From Macrostomum hystrix (lineage: Eukaryota; Platyhelminthes; Macrostomidae): a DNA stretch of 64,000 nt. This document shows, in pieces, positions 40,032 to 50,670 of the stretch. Location: contig CATNEN010000001.1 of NCBI GenBank assembly GCA_950097015.1, positions 21,009,501 through 21,073,500 of the forward strand, read 5' to 3'. Position numbers and translations under genes: made by a program. Position 1 is the stretch's first letter, and the number at the start of each line of letters is the position of its first letter. The notes below the pieces were generated by a model. The model was given only the letters and a program-made list of their open reading frames with translations. It did no database searches and was not told the origin of the DNA.

Positions 40032-40830
40032 TGGTCCCACACAGATACGCCGGAAGAGACGCTCTAGCACATGCTCGAGCATTTCTTCCCCAGCATCCAG
40101 ACAGCGCAGGGCCAGCCAGACCAAACTGTGGGCGGGCAAGGCCTAGCAGTCTCTCGTCACCAAAGACCGCATCATACATGCGGCAAAGTCCTTTAATCAG
40201 TACAAAGCACCGGGCCCGGACGGCATCTACCTGGTGTTCTTGCACGAGGCAGTGAAAAAACCCTGCTTTCTGGACATGTTCTGTCAGCTTCTGTGGGCCT
40301 GCGTGGGGAGCTGGGCTAAGTACCAGCAACTTGGAGGGAGGCCCGCATGGTCTTCCTTCCCAAGCCTGCAAAAGACGACTATCAATCAGCCAAGGCCTAT
40401 CGTCCAATCAGCCTGACTTCCTCCTTCCTGAAGCTGCTTGAGAGACTGGTGCTCTGGCACCTTCTCTCTGTGGAGCTCAAGTGCTTCCCTCCCTCTCAGA
40501 ACCAGCACACTTTTAGGGCTGGCAGGTCCACTGAGAGCGCCCTCCTTTCCATCGTGGAAAAGCTGGAACGGGCTATGCTGGGTAACAGCTTCGCCCTTTC
40601 CGTCTTCATCGACATTGAGGGAGCCTTCGACAACGTCCATTGCGAAGCATTTCGTAGATCCCTTGAATCTAGGGCCATGCACCCCCACCTTGTCTGCTGG
40701 ATTATGTACATGATCCAGCACCGCTGTGGTGGCCAACCTAAATAGGCACTTGCTTTCAGCGCCAGTCCAGAAGGGGGCTCACAGGGTGAGGTTCTTACTC
40801 CTCTCCTTTGGAATCTTGTCGTTTTTATGT
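40032..40830 (+). pseudogene. Fragment of the APE/RT/RNase H LINE (same family as 14.25-23.24 kb)
   Basis: Closely matches 20860-21350 but keeps about 300 bp of RT that is deleted there (40255-40555: AKAYRPISLTSSFLKLLERL and HTFRAGRSTESA). DIEGAFDNV is at about 40605. It has frameshifts and ends before YADD. Its left border abuts the minus-strand LINE at GGTCC. Confidence 0.85.
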
Positions 40831-41508
40831 TAGTAATTGTTATTAAAAGTTATTTAGGCTGCTAGCACAATAGCAGGCTAAAATCTGTACGTTATTAGTA
40901 GTATAAGAAAATGGTGAACCATGAATATAGGGACTAAAAATTTTGGTATACATTAGTATAGAGAAAAATTAGCATTCAAAATTTTAGCATACACTGGCAT
41001 GCAGGTTATCCTTTCCCAAAAATAATTTCCCTGTGCACCTGCCACCTTCTTGTCAGACTATGGACCCTATGGCCTAGCAAACCTATAATGTACTCATATT
41101 CTGAGTCTGCCAGCAGCAATGAAGCTAGACTTCTAATGTTAGCAGCTAGTGAACTAGCAACATAGTCTGCTAGCACCAGTGACACAAGTGCAAGTGCAAG
41201 AAATCATAGACTCTAGCAGAAACCCAGGCTCTGACACAGATGATGATTAGGCAGTCTTCTAGTTTCACACGTTTAATTCTTTTAAAGCACTCTATTATTT
41301 TTAGCAAAGCAATCATGGCTAGACGCCCTGCAACACCAATGACAATCGTTCCAGTCACAGACCTGCTGCTGATCTGTGCAACCTGAACCCCTTGATGCGT
41401 GAGTTCAGTGCAATTATGGCTAGGAATGATAAGATGATCCACTGGCTGGCCACGTACCACCTGCTGGCCAATAAACGTTGCTGTGCCAATTGTCCTAGGT
41501 AGCCATCC
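40831..41508. other. No recognised features
   Basis: AT-rich to mixed DNA, possibly including decayed transposon flank before the Merlin pseudogene. Confidence 0.35.
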
Positions 41509-42264
41509 ATGCAGCTGCAGAGACGGGAAGGCGACTGCTTCATTGACTGCTGCTGCTGGGCTTGCCCACAATACCAGACGCAGGCCTCGATCCCAAAAGG
41601 ATCATTCTTTGAGGCTAGCCATCTGCCTCTGATGCAGCTGATGGATCTTATCTACTGGTGGGCAGTGCAGGCCAAGCAGGAGGATGCCCAGCAGCAATGT
41701 GGAAATGTTCTCTCCAGACAATCGTGGATTGGCAGAATTTTATCCGCAATGTCTGCGGCCAGTTCCTGCAGGACTACCCACTGTAGCTTGGAGGGCCTGG
41801 CATTGATGTCGAGATTGACAAGAGCTACTTTTTCCACCACAAATACCATCAGGGCCAGTATCGACCAGGTAAGTGGGTTCTTGGAATGGTTGAGCGTGGC
41901 TCTGGCCGCTGCATGATGGTGGCCATCCCAGATCGCAGCGTTGCTAGCATCCTACCCCTTGTGCAATGGTATGTGCAGCCCGGTACTCGCATTATCACCG
42001 ACCAGTGGCAGGCATAAAACCAACTGCCCAATCATTCGACGGTGAACCACCGGCTGCACTTTGTGGACCCTAACCACGCAGAAGTCTACACAAACATAGT
42101 GGAGGGCACATGGGCCCACACTAAGGCCCATTTCAGGGCCATGCATGGCACGTCCAAGGCCCTGTTCGACACCCACTTGGACTAATTTCTCTGGCATTGC
42201 TGCCACCCACGCAACACCTTTGGGAACATCCTTTTCTGGGTGGTGCACTATTATGCCGTCTGAG
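41509..42264 (+). pseudogene. Merlin (IS1595/ISXO2-type) transposase pseudogene
   Basis: N-terminal part around 41545-41660 has a Cys-rich WACPQYQTQASIPKG then SFFEASHLPLMQL, the zinc-binding start of IS1595-like transposases. After stops and shifts, IDKSYFFHHKYHQGQ near 41815, WVLGMVERGSGRCMM near 41877, GTRIITDQWQA near 41980 (second catalytic Asp) and VNHRLHFVDP near 42040 follow. VEGTWAHTKAHFRAMHGTS near 42100 carries the acidic third residue region. There are TAA/TAG stops and at least one frameshift. Confidence 0.85.
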
Positions 42265-43570
42265 CCATTATTATTTTTTTTAAAACTTCATTAACTGTCA
42301 TTTTAAGAACAGAAATAATTAAACGTGCGAAAGTAGAAGATTGCCTATGATTAATCTGAACTTGACTATGACTCTAAGATCAAGGAAAATAAATGGTTAT
42401 CTTGTCTTGTTATTTTTATCAGGTTTAAAATAGTATAAATAGTAAAAACATCAGATTTAAGTTTTTTTGTTCATAGTTTTTTGTTATTTATATCTTAATT
42501 AAACTTTTAAAAAATATTAATTTAAATTTAACTCTTTAGTTTCTAAACTATTTCAGTAGTAATAAAGTTATCAAAACAATTGAACTATACTAAAACTATT
42601 TATTTATATAAACAACTTAGCTGCGTTTACATAGTTTATACGTTTATATGTCTATTAATTTCGAAATTGCAGGTTTACACCACTGATTGTTGTAATCCAG
42701 AAAGATTAGGGCCTATGTAAAAAGAACAAAAAGTATAGAAAGGTCATAGACATACCTGTCTGTAGCTCAGTCTTTTTACGATTAGATGTCACAACAAGCT
42801 GAAAACAAACAATTATGACTTATAACATGCACAGAGTAATAAATTCCATCTGTTTATTTTTACTAGCTATTCTGTGCACGATGTTAAGCATGCACGCACC
42901 TTACCCCGCAGGCACGCACGCACTGCCCGCCAGACGTTGCGCAGTTGCAGCGTATAACAAAAGTTTCTCGATGCAATGTTCTGACAGATCTTAGTTAACA
43001 AATTGTAATAATAGAGGTATAAAGTTGCATTTTTTTATTGAAAATCTAAATTGAAGTGTAGAAAAAATATTACATTTTTTCACCGAAACAGTTGTCGGTC
43101 CATTTCAATGCATTAATATAAACTTCTATTGAATTTAACTCAATGGGACATTACAGAACCTCTGATGCAGTCGATTTCATTAAAATTTTAATGCTTAAGA
43201 GTGATTTATCCAAGAGTCTGCGAGTTATTCAAGGTTATAAATGTGTTTGAGTCTCCGCATAGTGTATTTGGGGAGATTTTGGGACATTTGCTGGCTGAGA
43301 TTTCTGAGAATTTCAAGGAAATTAATTTTTGAAGCCTTTGGCAATCGGTCCTGGATTTTTTATACAGTGTCCAGGAGTTGCAGTTGAGAGAATCATTGTC
43401 CGTCGGAGCGAATTCTAGTAAAAGAAGCTTCAGACACAAGAGTTAAAGTGTTTGTACATCTTATTAGTATCAAATTCATTTTTACAAAGTGCTTAGGTTT
43501 TAGTATACACCACTAAAACCTGGTAGCAGATGTTGGATCTGTGCATGCAGAGTGCAGCAGACTCATACCT
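42265..43570. other. AT-rich DNA without recognised features
   Basis: A weak minus-strand ORF (43206-43439) has no supporting signal. Confidence 0.35.
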
Positions 43571-43574
43571 GTAA

Positions 43575-43838
43575 CAATCGTGCAATTTACGCCCTTCAGG
43601 GCCAACCTCTAAGGCACAGTGAAGTGTGCGATTCGATGAGAAAGTCAGGGCAGATGTACACACCTGTGTGAGCGTATGCCTGCGTACAGTATCTGTGTGC
43701 GTGTGTGCTCAGGAGTCAGCGAAATGGGTAGATTTTCCTCTTCGCTGGCTGTGGGTCTAGTGTCACTAAATGATGTGCCATTGCCAGCAGCCATCCTGCA
43801 ATTATTATTACGAGCGTATTACTATTATCACTGAAGAA
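43575..43838 (+). repeat. SINE family B copy, 5' truncated
   Basis: Shares the body of the 55110-55460 copy (AAGGCACAGTGAAGTGTGCG, GATGAGAAAGTCAGGGCAGA, TACAGTATCTGTGTGCGTGT) and ends in an ATTATTATTACG tail. The tRNA-like head is missing. Confidence 0.85.
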
Positions 43839-43839
43839 T

Positions 43840-44230
43840 ATCCGCGCTCTCGCCATAACCCTCATAGGCCACGGCTACTTCGCCACCAGGCACTGCTTCG
43901 TCCAAAAAAGCGAACTTTTCCCCTTTTGCGAGTACGCCGACAAAGATTTTGAGCATGTACTTTCTGTATCACTGCCTTTCTTTAGCAGAGACCGGCTACC
44001 TCTGACCCAACCCGTCTATGGACGAGGTTTACCAGCCCGACAGAATTCCACGGCTCGTCAAGTTGCTTCGAGCGACAAGACGAGCCACGTCCTTCCCTAT
44101 ACGGAAGATAAAGCTGCATGACGGACTGGTGGGCCACCCTGACCGGCCCCGCGCCTGTCTGCGGGCCTACAGGGGTTAGCGGTATGGGCGACCCTCGCCT
44201 CCTCATCCTGCAGCTGAGTCAAGTAAGTCC
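43840..44230 (+). pseudogene. 5'-truncated 3' end of the APE/RT/RNase H LINE
   Basis: Resembles 22800-23243: CTCATAGGCCACGGCTACTT against the CTCTCAGGGCATGGCTGCTT of that copy, then AGGGGTTAGCGGTATGGGCG and the terminal GAGTCAAGTAAGTC. It starts directly after the SINE tail. Confidence 0.75.
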
Positions 44231-44719
44231 CCCATCTGCGCCATAAATACTGTATGGTTTGTTCACTCAGTCTTAAGCCGTCAGCTCTTAAGTGATAAAC
44301 AAAAACGCATCATTTATTTTTATAAACGCATAATTCATCACACACAAGTTACATCCAATTAATATGTAGCAGTGGCTACAAGAGATAGAGCTAGAAGTTT
44401 CGTAAAGCTTTGGTGGCTTAACGGTGGGATTACGCAGATTATCTCCAACTTATTACTAAACTGGTTAGCAGCGAAGGAATGGCGTATCATTGGTTCCTTC
44501 TACGACAGTTGTTCGAAGAAATTTGAAACTCTGGTTTTATTTTGTTCAGCCAGGTTTTAAATTTGTCAAACGCCTGCATTGGTGGCACTTTCGAAGTTTT
44601 TATATTCATAATCGGCATGTTTGTTTATGACATTTGTTAATTCTTTTTTTCTGACATTTTAGCGGAACTTTTCGCAGCTCCAATGAAACAGTGCTCAAAT
44701 GAAACAGGACCAGACCAGA
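44231..44719. other. No recognised features
   Basis: AT-rich DNA 3' of the minus-strand WSC gene; would contain its 3' UTR. Confidence 0.4.
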
Positions 44720-45773
44720 TCAGCGTCGAACAAAGAACTCGCTTATCGAATCATTCACTAGAGAGGCCGGGAACGCAGGGAACTGCAGAAGGCGGCACAG
44801 GCCAAGCTGCTGCGAGAAGACAGCCGCGCGACAGTCCGAGGACTGGTCGCAGGTGTAGAGGCACTGAACCAGGCGGCAAGTGATTGAAGCGATGATAGCC
44901 GGGGACGAAGCAGCCAGAGCTACCAAGGTTCGATTGCCGATACTAAACATGTTTGGGTCTGCAATGAATTCCAATTTTGTGAGGCTGCTTTTCCAAAGTT
45001 ATAAATTTTAACAAATGCTATATATGAGATCAATGAAAGCTTAAAGTTGGAGTTTAACATGAGTTGATACTACCGACAACGTATGTAGAAATCAATGCGA
45101 ATTTTCTTGCTGTTGTTCGTTCCTAAATGAACTCCTTTGATCGATGCTTAAGTAGGAGGATGTCTAGCTGACCACTTCTGAATGCTCTATATCCCTCCCG
45201 AAAGCAGCTCCGGATTATTGAGCCACGGCACATTGCCCGATCATGAAAATAAGATACCGAGTTTTGATAAATGCAATGTACCGACACAGTTTGTCAGTTT
45301 TTTACTCGCAGTCAGGAAAAATACAATTCTCGGTCCAGCTCACTGAGGTAGCTCAGCTGGTACACGGAATTCCTGAATGCTCCGCCGCATTTTTGCGAAG
45401 AATTCCCAGCGCAGTTCTGGTTGCAGTCGGACTCTGGCGCGCTGCCCTGCCACCCGTAGGCATTGTCGCAGAAGCACCAGTCGGTGGCCTGGACGCCGAA
45501 GTAGCGAAAGTCGCTCATGGCACAGACTCCAGCGCAGACCTCCTGAGTCATCTGCGGACTTGTCACGGAGTCCAAGTTGTTGACGATGGTCACGGAGCCA
45601 ATTCGCGTGATGCCGTAGTACTTCATACCGGGCATGGCTCGAGTGGAGTTGACGTGGTCCATGAAGCAGCCCAGGTAGGTGGCTCGCACCTGCCTAGTGC
45701 CGAATGCAGCTGCGCCAACACAGAGCCAGCTAAGCACAAACGCCACACTAGTAGCGCAGCTCAGGGCCGCCAT
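44720..45773 (-). CDS. Secreted WSC-domain protein, paralog 1 (two exons)
   Basis: Exons 45773-45344 and 44958-44720, with a phase 1 intron (A/GTGAGC donor; TTGCAG acceptor). About 222 residues. A hydrophobic signal peptide (residues ~1-24) is followed by a WSC domain: YLGCFMD start, paired Cys, YFGVQATDWCFCDNAYG, ESDCNQNCAGN and CGG near its end. WSC domains bind carbohydrate or act in adhesion and sensing. Exon 2 adds four to five Cys (VQCLYTCDQSSDCRAAVFSQ, GLCRLL), a pattern like PAN/apple domains. No transmembrane segment, so it is probably secreted. A close paralog lies ~5 kb away in the same orientation. Confidence 0.82.
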
Positions 45774-45831
45774 CGTGTGTAAGACTGAGAAATTGGTTCT
45801 ATGCAGGCTTGCACTGAATCAGCAAGTCTCA

Positions 45832-45839
45832 CTTATATA
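45832..45839 (-). promoter_or_regulatory. TATA box of WSC paralog 1
   Basis: TATATAAG on the minus strand, about 60 bases before the ATG at 45773; transcription would start about 30 bases downstream of it. Confidence 0.6.
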
Positions 45840-45844
45840 TGTTT

Positions 45845-47220
45845 GAGCCAGCCAATGGGCTTGAAGTAAAGTTGATTTCCAGCGATTTGGCTATCTACTT
45901 GTATTTAGAAAACTATCAATTAGCACTGATTGCCAAGACTTTTTTACCCTGGAGGGACTTTAGAAAAGGAGAGACGGTGGTAAAAAAGCGCTTCACCTAT
46001 GGATAAAAAAATTCTTTGGCAGAATTTCAGTCTATTCTGTACTTTGTCTAAGAAGTTGTTCAGTAGCTAGTGCATTTTTTTAAAACCTGTTCAATCGTTT
46101 TTTTAGGATGTTTCAAGCTGCGGTAGAGAGAAGGTGAAGATTTTAGGGCACAATTTTTATTGGGGTATTAAGGTTTCAGAAAAAATAAATAATTAAATGA
46201 ATAAAATATAATAAAATAAATAAAAAGAACATATGGGCGCAACTGCTCGACGTATTTCCCCGGCTATGTACAGCTGTTCAGTCCATGGACTTGAGGAGGG
46301 CGCCACACTCAGATATCTAGGGTTCTGCTCTGAAATAACTGTATGCAATTTTACTGTTGCTAGTGTTGTAGCGAATCCGAGCTTAATTTTGTCTTATCCT
46401 TAGATTCATAATTGTCAGTGCACTCTCGATTTTTTTAATTACAGTACTTTACTGAACTGGCTAGTATCTAGTTGCATTGTTTTTTTCTTCCTGAGAGAAG
46501 TATTTTGTAGTAGCAATATTTTGACACAGACAAATAGTCAGTTTAGCCAGTTATGGTTCGATGTACCGTATTATAAAGTTAAAAAATAAAATATGTGTAC
46601 TATTTGAAAGCTGTTTTTAATTTAAGTTCGTGCGAAATTTTAACGCATATTTTAACGAAGAGCTTATCACAAGTTTGTGTGAAAAATTAAGCTCATTTAG
46701 AATGAAATTCAACATAGGCACAAATGAGACTATGAAGATTTTTTGCGAGAAAAAGTGATAGTTTTTCTACATAATTTTTATATCATGTCGATTTAAACAA
46801 ATGTCTTGTAAGAAATAATTTATATTTTTTAAACAATTTTGGTGATTATTTTAAAGTGTTTTATGAGGCCAATCTGTCGTTAAAAACGAACGAATGGAAT
46901 AAAAGGCTTAAGTAGAACATCGTACATTTTTTCTGTACTTTCATCTCACCCTTCTGCCCCCATTACGAATACGTTGCTATCGATTGCCCGCGGATTGAAA
47001 AAATTAGAACTAAAAAATACTTCTTAAAATAAGCCAGGCGATAGCTAATTGGGTTCTATTAGGCCAGCTGTTTGCCTTCGCAACAATGCTTCAAACAAGC
47101 CGAGATCTGTTTTGCTCCTTTTTCCACAGCTTAAACAAACTTGTAACTCTAATACTCCTTTGTCTCTAAAACAGCTTCAAATTAGTTTATGGAACCGGCT
47201 TTCAGTTCGGCTTAAGCTGC
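45845..47220. other. AT-rich intergenic DNA with one SINE A scrap
   Basis: Near 46245-46305 the sequence TACAGCTGTTCAGTCCATGG and its flanks match the reversed 3' part of SINE A. Otherwise nothing recognised. Confidence 0.45.
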
Positions 47221-47221
47221 A

Positions 47222-47300
47222 AGGTGAATGAGTGCCTGAGTTCGTGAGCTCGATTTTCGGCGAGGCCACATATTTTGGAGAGAAAGCTTTGAAGGCTTGT
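47222..47300 (+). repeat. SINE family B scrap
   Basis: GAGCTCGATTTTCGGCGAGG CCACAT followed by GAGAGAAAGC and AAGGCTTG resembles the head-body junction of SINE B at 55141-55205. Confidence 0.5.
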
Positions 47301-48150
47301 CGTGCAACAGCGCGCCAATAAGGTGCATTGTAAGAATTTTTCGCCGTTTACGATTATCTAATTTACTCGTTACGATTAACTCGTATGTCGTAATATCCCC
47401 GTGGTATTTCTACGGTTAAGGGAAACGGCTTGCAAACTTCCGCTGTAATTCGGAGGAATATGAAAGACACTTTCATCGTCTGTTGGGACTGCTTTTGTAA
47501 TCTGTAGGGAACGTCCCCGTCTTGTCAATGTGCCCGCTCAGAATTGAGAAAAGAATTTACTCTATTTTTCCTCCAGCGCAGCCTAAGCATTGTTAGTCAG
47601 AATTCTGCTGGGAGCTTGAGCTACTGCTTTCATGGAATAATTTCATCATCACCTAGCACTTTATACGGATTAATTAAGGAAAAACTGTTTCTCAGTAGCC
47701 AAGAAGGAGCATCGCAATTTATTCCACAAGCCTGGAATTGAATTATGCATGCTAAAACAAGCCATTGTATTGTGCTTATAGCTAGGGCCGGTTGTGGCTA
47801 AAGGACTTAAACTGCAGCCAAGCTGGTTGATGAAACAGATTTTCAGCAAAATTTGCCCAGCGGAATCCAGTTTGGCACTGGCAACAATGTGCTTGAAAAA
47901 AATTCTTTCCTTTTCGACACACGACCTCGCCAAGCAAGCCTCATGCTGTCCTTTTTAACAGTCTTATCTAGTTCAAACCAGTTCTACTTAAAAACCAGAA
48001 TAGAGAGGAAAGAAAGTCACTTACAATTGCGTAGCTTTGCAACTAATTGCACTTTTAGCTACTCGCAGAATTTAGTGAAGTACTTGTTGAGGTTTTAACC
48101 AAGGACCACTAGTAGCACTTTGTTAGCTTTGGTAATGCATTTATGTTTTT
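47301..48150. other. No recognised features
   Basis: AT-rich, with several short ORFs of background quality. Confidence 0.35.
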
Positions 48151-48160
48151 TATTTTTCAG

Positions 48161-48323
48161 GCTTGCTTTCATCTGTGATTTCTATCTGAAACTTCATGAC
48201 CAGGTGGTCAAGTTGGACAAAGCTTTAAGTGCGACGCAGGAAGCAAGCTGGTCAGAACGGCTCAGCCGAATGCTCTGGACTGACTGCAGAGATCAGCGAT
48301 TAAATCAACTTCCATTGCGGTGA
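48161..48323 (+). CDS. Possible terminal exon of an unidentified gene
   Basis: After TTTTTCAG (48153-48160) a frame of 54 codons (LAFICDFYLKLHDQVVKLDK, later SWSERLSRMLW) ends at TGA 48321-48323. Composition looks coding, but there is no partner exon and no family match. SINE A starts on the next base, and the TGA lies within its target duplication. Confidence 0.3.
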
Positions 48324-48668
48324 AGCCTAGAATTGAGAATTGAGAATTGAGAGGTTGTAGCCTAGTGGTTAGGGCGTCGGACTCACGACTTGAAGGTCGG
48401 GGGCTCGATTCCCGACTCCACTGGAACAATTTGTTTCCTTTAGCAAGACACTTAACTCTGCATTGCTTCAGTTCACCCAGCTGTTAAATGGGTACCAGCA
48501 TCAGCTGGGATAATTGAATGTGGGTGTGGCGTCCCCCCAGTCCGTGGACTGAACAGCTGTACGCAGCCTTCAGATGCGCCGCGCAATAGCTGCGGCTGTG
48601 CTGTCGGCTGCACATCTGGCCCGATTGGGGCAGGTGTAATCAATTATTATTATTATTATTATTATTAT
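48324..48668 (+). mobile_element. SINE family A, complete, with 11 bp target duplication
   Basis: CATTGCGGTGA flanks both ends (48313-48323 and 48669-48679). The head (about 48345-48425) is tRNA-like: box A TAGCCTAGTGG and box B GGCTCGATTCC. The body has GCAAGACACTTAACTCTGCA, GGGTACCAGCATCAGCTGG and CAGTCCGTGGACTGAACAGC; the tail is ATT repeats. RNA polymerase III would transcribe it from the internal boxes. Confidence 0.92.
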
Positions 48669-48679
48669 CATTGCGGTGA

Positions 48680-49127
48680 CCAGACATTGGCTTTTTGTTG
48701 ACATTATTTGTTTTCCGATGCTGATATAATATTCCTTGGTGCTGTCAATGAAAATACAAGTACATGTCTACAATCAAACTGTGCCAGAAGTGAACTGTCT
48801 CCTGTAAAACTACTGCCGGAAACCCTGAGTAGTTTGAAAGCTATGTGAGGAGAAATCTTAGCTTGATAAATATTTAGTCGGGCCAAGCCGGCACATCGTC
48901 GCGGGTGGCAACTGATTTGAGATCCGCTCAAACTCATTTATTTCAAGTACTTGTGTAGACAATTTAGTTTGAAAATTTTTTTTGCCTGCATATACAGTGC
49001 GTAACTTAAAATGCCAAAGTGGTGTTCATTTTATAGAAAATATTTAAATATAAAGCCTATAGTGCTTTTTTCAGGAAACTTTGCGAATATTTGCGTTGAG
49101 GCGCAATATTCGCTACTATAAGCAGTG
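48680..49127. other. No recognised features
   Basis: AT-rich DNA between two SINE copies. Confidence 0.35.
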
Positions 49128-49485
49128 TAATAATAACATAATAATAAAGGGTGAGGGTTGTGGCAATGGCACATCATTTGGTGACAATAGAACCGCAGGC
49201 AGCGAGGAGGCAATTCTGCCCATTCCGCTGACTCCTGAGCACACACGCACATAGATACTGTTCGCGGGCACACGCTCAGACAGGTGTGTACATCTGCCCT
49301 GACTTTCTCATCGTCAGGCAGTGTTACACTTCACTGTGCTTTGGAGGTTGCCCTTAAGGGCGTAAATTTCACGACAAGCCCCCAAGCCTTCTCTCCGCGG
49401 CTGCGCCCCAGATACATGTGGCCTCGTCGTGGAATCGAACTTAGGGACCGTGGTGCGAGAGGCAAACGCGTTTGCCTAGCAAAAG
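49128..49485 (-). repeat. SINE family B copy, minus strand
   Basis: Reverse complement matches 55110-55460 along its whole length: head with GTTCGATTCC-like box B, CTGGGGCGCAGCCGCGGAGA, the TCAGGGCAGATGTACACACC block and an ATTATTATGTTATTATT tail. Confidence 0.87.
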
Positions 49486-49814
49486 CTTGGAAAAAGTTTT
49501 GCAAAGTGGTTTGAGTGTTAAAAGATTTTAATTATACATAAAATGCATTTTGAGAAAAATGAGGATATAGATCGAAATGGTGTTAGAATCTAGAGGTGAG
49601 CGGAATGGCAGGGCCACTTTTGATAAATTCGTCGACGGTGACACTGACTGACGATTAGAAAGTCAAGGCAGATAATGTTGCCCTTAGCAAAAGCCGCTAT
49701 AATGAAAAACAGGATTAGGGTTACCTCAAACAAAACTCCCTTGTGATAGTTTTCTAGCGTTGTTTTGCACTATCAAATATGCTATATAAAATTCACAAAC
49801 TAAAATAAATCCTT

Positions 49815-50455
49815 GACTGACCTCTCTCTGACTCATCTCTCTCTGACTCATCTCTCCCTGAATGATCTCTCTCTGACTCATCTCTCCCTGAATGATCTCT
49901 CTCTGACTCATCTCTCTCTGACTCACCTCTCCCTGAATGATCTCTCCCTGGCTCATCTCTCTCTGTCTCATCTCTCTCTGTCTCATCTCTCTCTGTCTCA
50001 TCTCTCCCTGGCTCATCTCTCTCTGTCTCATCTCTCTCTGTCTCATCTCTCTCTGTCTCAACTCTCTGTCTCATATCTCCCTGGCTCATCTCTCCCTGAC
50101 TCATCTCTCTCTGTCTCATCTCTCTCTGTCTCATCTCTCTCTGTCTCACCCCTCCCTGGCTCATCTCTCTCTGTCTCATCTCTCTCTGTCTCATCTCTCT
50201 CTGTCTCATATCTCCCTGGCTCATCTCTCCCTGACTCATCTCTCTCTGTCTCATCTCTCTCTGTCTCATCTCTCTCTGTCTCACCCCTCCCTGGCTCATC
50301 TCTCTCTGTCTCATCTCTCTCTGTCTCATCTCTCTCTGTCTCATCTCTCTCTGTCTCATATCTCCCTGGCTCATCTCTCTCTGTCTCATATCTCCCTGGC
50401 TCATCTCTCTCTGTCTCATATCTCCCTGGCTCATCTCTCTCTGTCTCATCTCTCT
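49815..50455. repeat. 15 bp minisatellite, about 40 units
   Basis: Unit TCTCATCTCTCTCTG with variants (CCTGGCTCATC, CTGACTCATC, CTGAATGATC). Variant units recur in blocks, so higher-order duplication is visible (50087-50160 and 50210-50290 share the same order). A period divisible by three keeps long artefact ORFs open on both strands. Confidence 0.95.
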
Positions 50456-50670
50456 TCGACTCCTCTTTCCATTGTCACCCGTGACTGAAAAAAAGAAAAA
50501 AACTTTTTTTACTGTTTGACGAAAAAGTTCCGTAGCTTTTTATTAATTCTCACGATGCAAACAAACTGAACCACTTTGAAATAATAGAAAAGTGCAAAAT
50601 TCAGGCACTTTTTTCACCTAGATCTCATTTTTTAAAGTTCTTGGCTGTGGTGTAGGCACGGTTTGTTGAA

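Noticed and set aside
40032-40407. N-terminal 120 codons of the minus-strand 445-codon ORF
   Set aside because: This part is antisense to a plus-strand LINE fragment that matches another copy in the window; only the part below 40032 is RT.
48345-48425. Functional tRNA gene with boxes A and B
   Set aside because: It is the head of a SINE: a conserved body and ATT tail follow, and an 11 bp target duplication encloses the whole unit. The anticodon stem pairs poorly.
49793-50488. Long ORFs on both strands (RQREM and LSLSHLS repeats)
   Set aside because: They are produced by a 15 bp minisatellite whose period is divisible by three; no start context, splice site or family supports translation.
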